A stretch of DNA of 54,149 nt from a virus. Shown here piece after piece: positions 47,007 through 53,105 of the stretch. The stretch lies in IMG/VR virus record IMGVR_UViG_3300050821_004373, positions 1-54,149 of that record. One strand, given 5' to 3'. Within the stretch, counting starts at the first letter, position 1. The number at the start of each line of letters is the position of its first letter. Position numbers and translations under genes: made by a program. The notes under the pieces are model-generated. The model saw only the letters and a list, made by a program, of their open reading frames with translations. It was not told where the DNA came from and did no database searches.

Positions 47007-47868
47007 ACCACTCGTAGTAGACCTCTATACCGGACTCCACGGATGGGGCGAAGGCTTTCTTGCGGAAGGCTACCGCGTCATCGGCGTGGACATCGTAGAC
47101 ATGTGCGAGGAGTTAGGCCAGCCGCGGCCAGATGGAATCGAACTGTTGCTCGCGGACATCCTGACTCTTGATGGCGCTCAATTCAAAGATGCCGCCGTGA
47201 TTGTCGCTTCTCCGCCCTGCACTGAGCCTAGTTACCGAGCGATGCCGTGGAAACGTGCGAAGGCTCTGAACGCACTCGGACCTCCGCACAAGTTCATCAA
47301 TCTCTTCAATGCGTGCTTCCGGATTCGGGAGGAAGCGAGCAAAGCCGCCGGGCACCGGATACCGCTCATCGTGGAGAACGTGGTCGGTGCTCAGAAGTGG
47401 ATTGGACAAGCCGGTTGGCATTTTGGCAGTTACTACCTGTGGGGAGATATTCCCGCGCTCATGCCAATTCCGAAGGCGCGAGCCAAGATACCTGGGCAAG
47501 ACTGGAATCGCTTTGCACTGAACGGAGAAGTCTCACCGCACTGGCGGATGGAAGGATTGAAAACTCAGGACCACCTGAATATCGGGGATGGTCACACACA
47601 CACGCGACATCTGACGAATCCGGCAGAGCACATCAAAGGCCCGGGTGGAGATTAGTTCAAAGATGGCAGGCAGGGACAAGATGCGTGCATCGAAGGAATA
47701 AAACAGAGTGGAATTTCAGGAACGCGGAACAACGGGAAAGGCGACCGCTGGTTTCAAGACGGCGCTGCAACACATGGTAGTAAAAGCAAGGCGCGCAAGG
47801 CGGCGAGTGCTCAGATAGCGAAGATTCCTTTTGCGCTCGCGCAGCATATCGCCAAGTGTTTCAAATAA
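46975..47868 (+). pseudogene. DNA cytosine-C5 methyltransferase interrupted by an in-frame TAG
   Basis: The first 226 codons encode VVDLYTGLHGWGEGF (SAM-binding motif I), VIGVDIVD, ADILTL, VIVASPPC (motif IV with the catalytic Cys) and PLIVENVVG (motif VI, Glu). TAG at 47653 stops this frame after GPGGD. The same frame then continues for 70 more codons to TAA 47866, encoding FKDGRQGQ, GDRWFQDG and a clear methyltransferase end: ARKAASAQIAKIPFALAQHIAKCFK. In relatives this position reads GGDWF, so Trp is expected at the TAG. The start is TTG 46975 or GTG 46990. With readthrough the protein would be 297 residues and probably active. Confidence 0.75.
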
Positions 47869-48103
47869 TCCGCCGCGGACCCTTCTGCATGGCGTTGTGA
47901 GCCGCGGCCGCTCTTGCCATCTGCGACCCGAACTGCAAGGCTTCATCGTCGCGCTGAAGTTTCTCAATCACGCCGACAGCGGAGAGTAGCATCATCCGGG
48001 CATATTCCTTGTTGGGCGTCTCAAACGAAATCTCAATGTTGAATGTGTCCGGGTCGGTCATCCTTAGCGTGATTGTCGGTACAGGCTTCGCATCTTCGCT
48101 CAT
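47861..48103 (-). CDS. Small protein, unknown
   Basis: An 80-residue protein: beta strands (VPTITLRMTDPDTFNIEISFETP) then a helix (EYARMMLLSAVGVIEKLQRDD) and an Ala-rich basic end. The start overlaps the previous stop (ATGA). The 3' end overlaps the end of the converging methyltransferase by 8 nt. Confidence 0.6.
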   Translation of the reverse strand: MSEDAKPVPTITLRMTDPDTFNIEISFETPNKEYARMMLLSAVGVIEKLQRDDEALQFGSQMARAAAAHNAMQKGPRRII

Positions 48104-48267
48104 CGGTTCACCCTCTCTTTCAAACTCGGCAAACGCTCATCTTCAATGACGCAGTTCTGTAAATATCTGCCCATCTGTTTCAGCAGATGCCTTCTCTCGC
48201 GTTCCGTCATATCACGGATCGAGCGTATTGGTCGAAGGATTACGAAATTGGGTAAGAGGTGCCTCAA
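48100..48267 (-). CDS. 55-aa basic helical protein (TTG start)
   Basis: From TTG 48267, overlapping the previous stop; ATG inside would give 36 residues. Sequence includes RPIRSIRDMTERERRHLLKQMG and VIEDERLPSLKERV, one helical DNA- or RNA-binding-like segment. Coupled to both neighbours by overlapping stop/start codons. Confidence 0.5.
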   Translation of the reverse strand: MRHLLPNFVILRPIRSIRDMTERERRHLLKQMGRYLQNCVIEDERLPSLKERVNR

Positions 48268-48470
48268 ATCACTCCTCCGTCCACGAACTCCACGATTCGC
48301 CGCTTCAACTCTTCAAAGTCATCGTACCGCGCTTCGAACCTCACCCCGGGCTTCACCACCAACTTCCTAGTCCAGTCGTCCACCAGCAACTCCACTTTCT
48401 CCCGAGTCACCCGGCGACGGTCGGTAAGGTTCAGTTTCTTCAAATCTTCCCAACTGATTTCTCCGCCCAT
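48264..48470 (-). CDS. Small protein, unknown
   Basis: A 68-residue acidic/basic helical protein: ISWEDLKKLNLTDRRRVTREKVELLVDDW, RFEARYDDFEELKRRIVEF. A GAGGAG site precedes ATG 48470. No family recognised. Confidence 0.55.
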   Translation of the reverse strand: MGGEISWEDLKKLNLTDRRRVTREKVELLVDDWTRKLVVKPGVRFEARYDDFEELKRRIVEFVDGGVI

Positions 48471-48491
48471 TCTCGCTCCTCACTTTTGATG

Positions 48492-48614
48492 GGCCGGGGG
48501 CAGGATTCGAACCTGCGGCCTGGTGGAGTCGCAGGCTGCAACCGGCATACATTTACCCCGCCGGAAACAAGAACCACGTGCTCCACCCGCTCTATCCAAC
48601 TGAGCTACCCCGAC
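48492..48614 (-). tRNA. tRNA-like gene with a 49-nt expanded anticodon loop
   Basis: Read on the minus strand: acceptor GTCGGGG/CCCCGGC (7 bp, one GU pair), TA, D-arm GCTC-AGTTGGATA-GAGC, G, anticodon stem GGTGG/CCACC, variable AGGCC, T-arm GCAGG-TTCGAAT-CCTGC, discriminator C, no encoded CCA. All parts have canonical spacing except the anticodon loop, which is 56 nt instead of 7. Removing 49 nt gives a 74-nt tRNA, but no obvious splice gives T at position 33, so the anticodon cannot be read. It overlaps the 3' end of the 48592 gene by 23 nt. Confidence 0.55.
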
Positions 48615-48780
48615 CCTCTGCCGCCCCAACTTGTTTCTCTCGGGCTATTTCAATACGGCATTGAAAGCATGTATTCGGCCTACGCTTACCGCTCGCAGTG
48701 TGTTTCTTGTGGCGTTCTTCCATCTTGCGCCGGAAACGTTCGTGCCGCTCGATTTGAGCAAAGATACTTTCGCGCTTCAT
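48592..48780 (-). CDS. Small basic CxxC protein
   Basis: A 62-residue product with GGGAGG before ATG 48780. Strongly basic helical N-terminus (IFAQIERHERFRRKMEERHKKHTASGKRR), then TCFQCRIEIA with one CxxC pair. It ends inside the tRNA-like gene. Function unknown; nucleic-acid binding is plausible from charge. Confidence 0.5.
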   Translation of the reverse strand: MKRESIFAQIERHERFRRKMEERHKKHTASGKRRPNTCFQCRIEIAREKQVGAAEGRGSSVG

Positions 48781-48791
48781 GGCGCACCTCC

Positions 48792-48905
48792 CTACTGCTG
48801 GTTCTCCGGCACCGTCGCGATCGCCTTCTTCGCATAGAAGCAGGCTTGCTCCAGATGCGTCTTGACTAGCGCGAAGTACCGGCTATCCGTCGCCCCTGCC
48901 GGCAA
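48792..48905 (-). CDS. 37-aa helical micro-protein (TTG start)
   Basis: From TTG 48905 with AAGGG upstream. Sequence MPAGATDSRYFALVKTHLEQ, then CFYAKKAIATVPENQQ: a single amphipathic helix pair. The DSRYFALVKTHLEQA pattern resembles helical phage micro-proteins (including DUF7681-like families to which the anti-CBASS protein Acb2 belongs), but 37 residues are too few to be sure. Confidence 0.45.
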   Translation of the reverse strand: MPAGATDSRYFALVKTHLEQACFYAKKAIATVPENQQ

Positions 48906-49057
48906 ACACCCTTGGGCGGTGCCGGGGTGTCCGATTTTGGTGGCCGTGGCTCGTGGGTCATTGCGAACCTAAAGTACCATGAACCCTAACGACGTTACAA
49001 GAACTATAGAACTACCCTGCCGATGGGACCCTCGATCTCGTGCCGCCTAAGCCTTTC

Positions 49058-49085
49058 TTATTAAGCGTAGGGTTCGGTTTTTCAA
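49058..49085 (-). promoter_or_regulatory. Candidate promoter for the 48905 operon
   Basis: On the minus strand TTGAAA (49085-49080), 16 nt, TAATAA (49063-49058). Start near 49051, about 145 nt before the TTG at 48905. Spacing is slightly short, so confidence is moderate. Confidence 0.35.
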
Positions 49086-49094
49086 TCTGGGTCC

Positions 49095-49114
49095 CTCCTA
49101 CGGCGGGAGTTTTT
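49095..49114 (+). terminator. Plus-strand terminator with no plus gene upstream
   Basis: CTCCT and GGGAG (49095-49099 and 49105-49109, one GU pair) with loop ACGGC, followed by five T. No plus-strand coding gene lies within 1.2 kb upstream, so it may end a short non-coding transcript, or act on read-through from the methyltransferase operon. Confidence 0.45.
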
Positions 49115-49235
49115 CTGTGCTGATACGCTCATGCCGATGTACTGCTAATCGTGTGCCGATGTTAGCGAGCTCGAGCGCGCGTGTCTCTACCTGGCACTAC
49201 TTTGGCGATTGATTGTCAGTGGATCGGCGGGAGGA

Positions 49236-49610
49236 TTAGGAACAACGCGCGCAAGCAGTAATTCCGCCTGGCGCGACTGCGAAACCGTGTGGACATATTT
49301 TCTTCTTACCGGCCGGCGCCTTGACTTCCTTCCACGTTTTTTTATCACGCGCTACCGCGGCCGGTCTCTCTTTGACAGGGGATTGTCTCTCGATCGGCAA
49401 GGGAATAGTTTCCGCCGGCGGATCTGGTACGTGCGCTGCAGGAACATTCGCGCGATTGTCTACCACGCGCGCGCGTACATATTCTGATACCGTTTTCCCT
49501 TCCGCCGCGGCCGCTGTCTTAATCGATTCGAGCTCGTCTGCGAACATCCGTATATACAATGATACGTCCTGACGGTTACCGGAGAGTCTTCGCATAGGGA
49601 TATCATGCAA
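49236..49610 (-). CDS. Ribbon-helix-helix-type regulator with C-terminal zinc motif
   Basis: A 124-residue frame; MRRLSGNRQ at 49595 is the likely start (TTG 49610 also possible). Residues 12-45 (NRQDVSLYIRMFADELESIKTAAAAEGKTVSEYVRARVV) are a beta strand plus two helices in the Arc/MetJ pattern, the DNA-binding fold of many phage repressors. A Pro-rich linker leads to CPHGFAVAPGGITACARCS, a likely four-ligand zinc module. It is transcribed away from the strong plus promoter at 49644 and flanked by four GCAATACA repeats, so autoregulation and control of the early operon is likely. No Shine-Dalgarno is visible; its mRNA may be leaderless. Confidence 0.65.
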   Translation of the reverse strand: MHDIPMRRLSGNRQDVSLYIRMFADELESIKTAAAAEGKTVSEYVRARVVDNRANVPAAHVPDPPAETIPLPIERQSPVKERPAAVARDKKTWKEVKAPAGKKKICPHGFAVAPGGITACARCS

Positions 49611-49691
49611 TACAATCTATTTTAGCGCAATACAAAATATGTCTTGACAAACTTCTGGAAGTGCAATACATTCTGGTTCGTGCAAAACATT
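49607..49691. promoter_or_regulatory. Four operator-like direct repeats across the divergent promoters
   Basis: GCAATACAAT at 49607, GCAATACAAA at 49627, GCAATACATT at 49663 and GCAAAACATT at 49682: same orientation, spacing 20, 36 and 19 nt. The third copy covers the plus -10 element and the first covers the start of the regulator gene. Equal phasing near 20 nt fits dimeric ribbon-helix-helix binding on one face of the helix. Assigned by analogy. Confidence 0.6.
49644..49672 (+). promoter_or_regulatory. Strong sigma70-type early promoter
   Basis: TTGACA (49644-49649), 17 nt, TACATT (49667-49672). The start near 49679 leaves a leader of about 120 nt that contains the hairpin at 49766. The same element pair TTGACA-17-TACATT recurs at 52927. 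Confidence 0.65.
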
Positions 49692-49765
49692 CGAGAAATG
49701 AGGGTAATCCTCACAAAAAGCCCCTGTATTTCGAATGGATACGTGCTTTGCACCAATAGTGCATA

Positions 49766-49784
49766 GCCTGAAACCCTTTCAGGC
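49766..49784 (+). promoter_or_regulatory. Leader hairpin before the 49800 gene
   Basis: GCCTGAAA, CCC, TTTCAGGC: a perfect 8-bp stem directly upstream of GGAAAAGAGAG and ATG 49800. It shares the stem and loop pattern with the hairpin at 50051, with compensating base changes between the two. Probably controls translation start or mRNA stability. Confidence 0.6.
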
Positions 49785-49799
49785 GGAAAAGAGAGTGTC

Positions 49800-49997
49800 A
49801 TGGATAAGAAACGGTCTGTAGTCTCAATCGAACAGGTGATGTCAGCTATCGAATCAGGCGAATACGCTGGATTCTGTCTCGCTTGCGGCGAACAGGCGGA
49901 TGGAGTAGAGCCAGATGCACGCAATTATCTGTGCGAGTCTTGCGGACAGCGGAAAGTGTTTGGTGCGGAGGAAATTTTAATCGCAATGGCTCTGTGA
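49800..49997 (+). CDS. Zinc-ribbon protein, first early gene
   Basis: A 65-residue protein: SVVSIEQVMSAIESGEYAGFCLACGEQADGVEPDARNYLCESCGQRKVFG, a helix then a Cys4 zinc ribbon (CLAC and CESC). This motif order is common in phages, but the role is unknown. AAAAGAGAG precedes the ATG and the leader hairpin sits just before it. First gene from the early promoter, so presumably abundant. Confidence 0.7.
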   Translation: MDKKRSVVSIEQVMSAIESGEYAGFCLACGEQADGVEPDARNYLCESCGQRKVFGAEEILIAMAL

Positions 49998-50050
49998 GTG
50001 TTTCGCTAGTGCTCACGCGCTGTTCGTGGGCACAATGGGACACACTCCCA

Positions 50051-50068
50051 CTGAGAAACCCTTCTCAG
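50051..50068 (+). promoter_or_regulatory. Second leader hairpin, related to that at 49766
   Basis: CTGAGAA, ACCC, TTCTCAG: 7-bp perfect stem, then GAAAGGAA and ATG 50085. Both hairpins share CTGA...AACCCTT...TCAG, and the bases that differ still pair. Position relative to the ribosome site is the same as in the first copy. Confidence 0.6.
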
Positions 50069-50084
50069 GAAAGGAATAAAGATC

Positions 50085-50264
50085 ATGGCGATGAGTATTA
50101 AAACTGAATCCCTTCTGAACATTGGCGCGCATATATACGACGATTTCCTTGCTGGCGCGTGGACTCTTGACGAAACCAATGGAGCATTGGAAATTCTAAC
50201 TGAATTGTCGGATGGCTCTATTTGGTTGCAGGTACCTGAGAATTGGTACGCGGTGCAATCGTGA
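50085..50264 (+). CDS. 59-aa acidic protein
   Basis: ATG 50085 follows GAAAGGAA and the hairpin. Sequence includes KTESLLNIGAHIYDDFLAG and ALEILTELSDGSIWLQVP, a small alpha/beta protein. It ends overlapping the next GTG start (GTGA). No family. Confidence 0.6.
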   Translation: MAMSIKTESLLNIGAHIYDDFLAGAWTLDETNGALEILTELSDGSIWLQVPENWYAVQS

Positions 50265-50551
50265 GCATGTCTCTGCGAAGTGTCCCAGTGGGAGCCGACA
50301 CTGTGGAAGTACTCTCCGGTCGCATCACAAAGGAAGATGCTTGGACGTTCGGAAAACTTGTCACCTGTACTCACAAAGTTTTCTACGGATCGGACGGTTT
50401 CAAGTCTGATTACCAGTCGCATCGAATCGAGTTTATTATCCTGGCAGTGGAAGGCGAGAAAACACGCGCGTACCGCTATTCCGGGAAGAATCTTCCCTAC
50501 GCTTCCAAGATGAAAGAAGATTTGCGGCCGCATCTAGGGGTGCAATCGTGA
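50261..50551 (+). CDS. Small beta protein, unknown
   Basis: A 96-residue protein from GTG 50261 (overlapping the previous stop); ATG 50267 is an alternative. Strands: SVPVGADTVEVLSGRITKEDAW, LVTCTHKVFYGSDGF, RIEFIILAVEG, TRAYRYSGK. A small beta-barrel is likely. No family. Coupled by GTGA to the next gene. Confidence 0.6.
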   Translation: MSMSLRSVPVGADTVEVLSGRITKEDAWTFGKLVTCTHKVFYGSDGFKSDYQSHRIEFIILAVEGEKTRAYRYSGKNLPYASKMKEDLRPHLGVQS

Positions 50552-50715
50552 TTTACCGTAATTTAGGCTACCGCAAGACTTCCGATGACATCGTAAACCG
50601 TTCGACGTGGACGGAGTTATATAAGCGAGCTCGCCGGCGAGACTTGTGTCTGTCTGTTTTGTTCCTAATTGCTTTCCTTGCGTTCCTCTTGACGCTGATT
50701 GCGGGGGTAAAATGA
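50548..50715 (+). CDS. 55-aa tail-anchored membrane protein
   Basis: GTG 50548 overlaps the previous stop. A basic soluble start (MIYRNLGYRKTSDDIVNRST) and one C-terminal helix (LSVLFLIAFLAFLLTLIAG). Topology suggests a C-terminal membrane anchor. Its stop overlaps the ATPase start. Confidence 0.55.
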   Translation: MIYRNLGYRKTSDDIVNRSTWTELYKRARRRDLCLSVLFLIAFLAFLLTLIAGVK

Positions 50716-51368
50716 GTCTATTTCCTGAGCCGCAAGGCGCATTAGGTTTCCCTGTCTCTCTGTCTGAAAAGTATCGGCCGCGGAGTATTCGAGACTTCAT
50801 CGGTTTAGAGAAACAGCGTAAGGTTTTAACCGCATTCGCACAGCGGCCAGTAGCGTGCGCGTGGCTATTGATCGGCGGTAGTGGACTAGGTAAGACAACG
50901 ATGGCGCGCGCCCTGGCGGAAGAGATCCAAGCGGACACGCATTTTATACCCTCTCAACAATGCAACGCGGAGACCGTACAAAATACCTGGCGCCTATGCT
51001 GGAACATTCCGCTATTCGGTCCTAGTGGCTGGCACGTGATAATCGCAGATGAAGCGGACGCTATGTCCAATGCCGCGCAGCTTGCCCTACTGTCTAAACT
51101 GGATTCTACTTCGCCGGCGCCGCAAACTATTTGGATATTCACGGCGAACGATTGCGAAAGACTTGAGAAAAGGTTTCTCTCCCGCTGTAGGGTGCTGGAA
51201 TTCTCCGGTTATGGGATGCGCGGAGACCTGGCCGCATTCTTGGCGTCTGTCTGGAAAGCGGAGACCGGATCGGATGGCACGCTGAACTGGGAGAGGATAG
51301 CGAAAGACTCGGAGAACAACGTCCGAAATGCTTTACAAGTTTTGGAAGTGGAGTTACTCGCAGCATAG
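50712..51368 (+). CDS. AAA+ clamp-loader-like ATPase
   Basis: A 218-residue protein from ATG 50712 (overlaps the previous stop; a longer frame to 50646 is a shadow). SEKYRPRSIRDFIG opens like RFC/DnaX subunits. LLIGGSGLGKTTMARALAEE is Walker A, WHVIIADEADAMS is Walker B, IWIFTANDCERLEKRFLSRCRVLEF has sensor 1 and the SRC arginine-finger motif. These proteins load the sliding clamp using ATP. It is the only clamp-loader subunit found and lacks a polymerase beside it; the usual C-terminal lid and collar domains are short or absent. It may direct the host clamp or act in a modified initiation step. Confidence 0.8.
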   Translation: MSLFPEPQGALGFPVSLSEKYRPRSIRDFIGLEKQRKVLTAFAQRPVACAWLLIGGSGLGKTTMARALAEEIQADTHFIPSQQCNAETVQNTWRLCWNIPLFGPSGWHVIIADEADAMSNAAQLALLSKLDSTSPAPQTIWIFTANDCERLEKRFLSRCRVLEFSGYGMRGDLAAFLASVWKAETGSDGTLNWERIAKDSENNVRNALQVLEVELLAA

Positions 51369-51379
51369 ACCGTAACCCT

Positions 51380-51715
51380 ATGTCTGACAGCGCAAAATAC
51401 CTACGGGAATGGAAACGCAGAAACCTGCGGAAACGTAGGGAGTATTTCGAGAAGTGGACAAAGGCGAATCTACCGAAGTGGCGCAAGATGCGTACTGAGT
51501 CAGTGCGCCGATGGAGAAAGGCACACAAACAAGCTCAGTACGCTCAGAGCGTCGTATCAAGAGATATTCGCAAGGGCAGACTGAGAAAACCAGACCATTG
51601 CAGCCGATGCGGCTTGGTTTGTCGCCCACACGCACACCATGAGGATTATTCCAAGCCACTACAGGTCATTTGGCTCTGTCCTCTTTGTCACGGAGCGGAG
51701 CGCAGAAAGCCGTGA
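51380..51715 (+). CDS. HNH-type nuclease-like protein
   Basis: A 111-residue protein. A very basic helical first half (YLREWKRRNLRKRREYFEKW) leads to CSRCGLVCRPHAHHEDYSKPLQVIWLCPLCHGAE, a two-knuckle HNH core. The 43552 product has the same C-terminal core. It may cut or nick DNA near the clamp-loader gene. Coupled to the next gene by GTGA. Confidence 0.75.
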   Translation: MSDSAKYLREWKRRNLRKRREYFEKWTKANLPKWRKMRTESVRRWRKAHKQAQYAQSVVSRDIRKGRLRKPDHCSRCGLVCRPHAHHEDYSKPLQVIWLCPLCHGAERRKP

Positions 51716-51939
51716 GGAACCTGTTCACATCCGCACCGTTCACGTTCAGCGAGGCCGGAGGGCTCATAGTCCTGGAGTTCTCCGGCAAGTTGGACAAACT
51801 AACGAGGGTAAGAGTAGGAGCCTGTGGGTTCAAGTGGGATGAGACGCGGAAAGCGTTTGTAAGAAAGAACAATTTCGACGGGATCAACGCAGCAAACTAT
51901 CTCAAGGCACAACTGGAGGCCGAATATGGGCGACACTGA
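51712..51939 (+). CDS. Small protein, unknown
   Basis: A 75-residue protein from GTG 51712 (overlapping the HNH stop). Beta-rich: SAPFTFSEAGGLIVLEFSGKLDK, VRVGACGFKWDETRKAFV, then a helix. The GFKWDETRKAFV segment is reminiscent of DNA-binding beta domains. No family. Confidence 0.55.
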   Translation: MRNLFTSAPFTFSEAGGLIVLEFSGKLDKLTRVRVGACGFKWDETRKAFVRKNNFDGINAANYLKAQLEAEYGRH

Positions 51940-52390
51940 GAACGGCAGTTGGGGGAGTAGAGAGTTAGGCGGATTCATCCGACGCGAAGAGGCGAGGAAA
52001 GACAGAGAGGCTACGAAGGCACACACGCCGGGACCGTGGCAGGCCATCCGCTGCACTTTCGCAGACGGCGCCGAAGTGAAGTGGTTTATTGAGCACGACC
52101 ACCATCCGCGATTCCCTAACGCAAGGCCGTCTATCGCGGCAATGAATGGGCCGTGTATGTTGTACTCCAATGCGGAAGCCGATGCCCACCTAATCGCCGC
52201 GGCTCCGGAGTTGTTGGAGGAAGGCAAAAAGTTAGTCGCGTGGCTCATCCACCTCGCGGAGAAGTCGGAGATTGAATCTCAGGACACTCGTTTTATAACT
52301 CTTGCCGAGGCGCACCGAGCCGATGCAAAGAACTTCCGCGCGACGGCCAAGGGAATGCAGGCCGCAATCACTAAGGCGGTAACACCATGA
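51926..52390 (+). CDS. HTPGPW-family protein
   Basis: A 154-residue protein. HTPGPWQAI, then a beta core, and EADAHLIAAAPELLEEGKKLV is the signature of a widespread phage/bacterial family of unknown function, often encoded in early regions. The C-terminal half is helical and basic. It overlaps the previous gene by 14 nt. Confidence 0.75.
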   Translation: MGDTENGSWGSRELGGFIRREEARKDREATKAHTPGPWQAIRCTFADGAEVKWFIEHDHHPRFPNARPSIAAMNGPCMLYSNAEADAHLIAAAPELLEEGKKLVAWLIHLAEKSEIESQDTRFITLAEAHRADAKNFRATAKGMQAAITKAVTP

Positions 52391-52524
52391 AGACGTATAC
52401 GTTGGGAGAAGCACTCCGGGAGAACTGGAAGAGCCTCATACCGGATGTACTCGGAGCGATACTGCTGTGCCTGGCCGGGTGGGGCTTGACGATTATGATT
52501 TTTTGCCTTGGTGGGCCGCACTAA
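52387..52524 (+). CDS. 45-aa membrane peptide
   Basis: ATG 52387 overlaps the previous stop (ATGA). A charged start and one helix (VLGAILLCLAGWGLTIMIFCL). Its stop overlaps the ATG of the next gene. Function unknown. Confidence 0.5.
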   Translation: MKTYTLGEALRENWKSLIPDVLGAILLCLAGWGLTIMIFCLGGPH

Positions 52525-52925
52525 TGGCTAAGACTCTCGCCACACAGAGGAGTTTGAAGCACCTACGAAAGTTGGGTTGGCAGTGCGCGATCGTGGAGAA
52601 GTGGCAGATGCGGCCGCAAGCCGCCTATGGTGTCCGCGTCGACGTGTGGGGATTCGGGGACATTCTCGCGTGCAGGCCAGCGATTCGCCGACCAGAGACC
52701 GACGATAGGCATTGGTATGACCCGGCTATCGCCCTGATTCAGACATTCCCTCTCTCTGGCTGGAAAGACCACGCCGAGAAGATGCAAGAGCCGGAGATAA
52801 AAGCCGCGATCGAGACATGGAAAGCCGCCGGTGGAATTGTCTTCATGCACGGGTGGGCTTTTAAGTCGAAAGACGGTACGAGAGGAGGAAAGAAAGGTTG
52901 GGTATTGCGCGAGGAGTCGATTTAG
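52524..52925 (+). CDS. PD-(D/E)XK-like protein
   Basis: A 133-residue protein; ATG 52524 shares a base with the previous stop. The order LKHLRKLGWQCAIVEKW, VRVDVWGFGDILACRPA, IALIQTFPLSGWKDHAEKM, GGIVFMHGWAFK suggests a restriction-endonuclease-like fold: a helix, then a strand with Asp (VDVWGFGD), then a strand-loop with a basic or Gln residue. Related phage proteins may act as Holliday-junction or DNA-repair nucleases. The catalytic motif is not complete enough to be sure. Confidence 0.5.
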   Translation: MAKTLATQRSLKHLRKLGWQCAIVEKWQMRPQAAYGVRVDVWGFGDILACRPAIRRPETDDRHWYDPAIALIQTFPLSGWKDHAEKMQEPEIKAAIETWKAAGGIVFMHGWAFKSKDGTRGGKKGWVLREESI

Positions 52926-52926
52926 C

Positions 52927-52955
52927 TTGACAGGTAATTTATTTTAATTTACATT
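52927..52955 (+). promoter_or_regulatory. Sigma70-type promoter for the 52965 operon
   Basis: TTGACA (52927-52932), 17 nt, TACATT (52950-52955). The ATG at 52965 is about 3 nt after the predicted start and has no Shine-Dalgarno, so this mRNA is probably leaderless. The motif pair matches the 49644 promoter. Confidence 0.6.
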
Positions 52956-52964
52956 TACCGCGCC

Positions 52965-53105
52965 ATGCCAAAACCAATCCTAATCCGACCGAATACAGAA
53001 CTACTCAAGCGTATCCGCGAAGCGGCCAAGACGGAGAAGCGTAAGCCTGGGCCGACTGTCCTTCTCCTGTTGGAGCGGTACTTCGAGCAGCAGAAGGCTA
53101 TCTAA
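52965..53105 (+). CDS. 46-aa ribbon-helix-helix-type regulator
   Basis: MPKPILIRPNTELLKRIREAAKTEKRKPGPTVLLLLERYFEQ: a beta strand followed by two helices, the minimal Arc/MetJ layout. Like the 49236 protein it should bind DNA as a dimer. It lies directly behind its own promoter and may control the junction region. Confidence 0.6.
   Translation: MPKPILIRPNTELLKRIREAAKTEKRKPGPTVLLLLERYFEQQKAI

Larger units (their letters stand above)
48906..49235. other. 330-nt intergenic region without a convincing gene
   Basis: No open frame here has a start, ribosome site and coding-like composition. Features seen: two overlapping inverted repeats at about 48897-48934 (CCGGCA/TGCCGG and ACACCC/GGGTGT, mutually exclusive); a minus promoter candidate at 49058-49085; a plus-strand terminator at 49095-49114; and TGCCGATG occurring three times (49018, 49133, 49154). 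The region could hold a small plus-strand RNA and regulator sites. Confidence 0.6.

Noticed and set aside
48367-48552. Minus-strand frame across the tRNA-like gene
   Set aside because: It runs through the tRNA arms and has no ribosome site.
49236-49610. Integrase or excisionase near the switch region
   Set aside because: No tyrosine or serine recombinase motif in any frame of the window, so lysogeny by integration cannot be supported.
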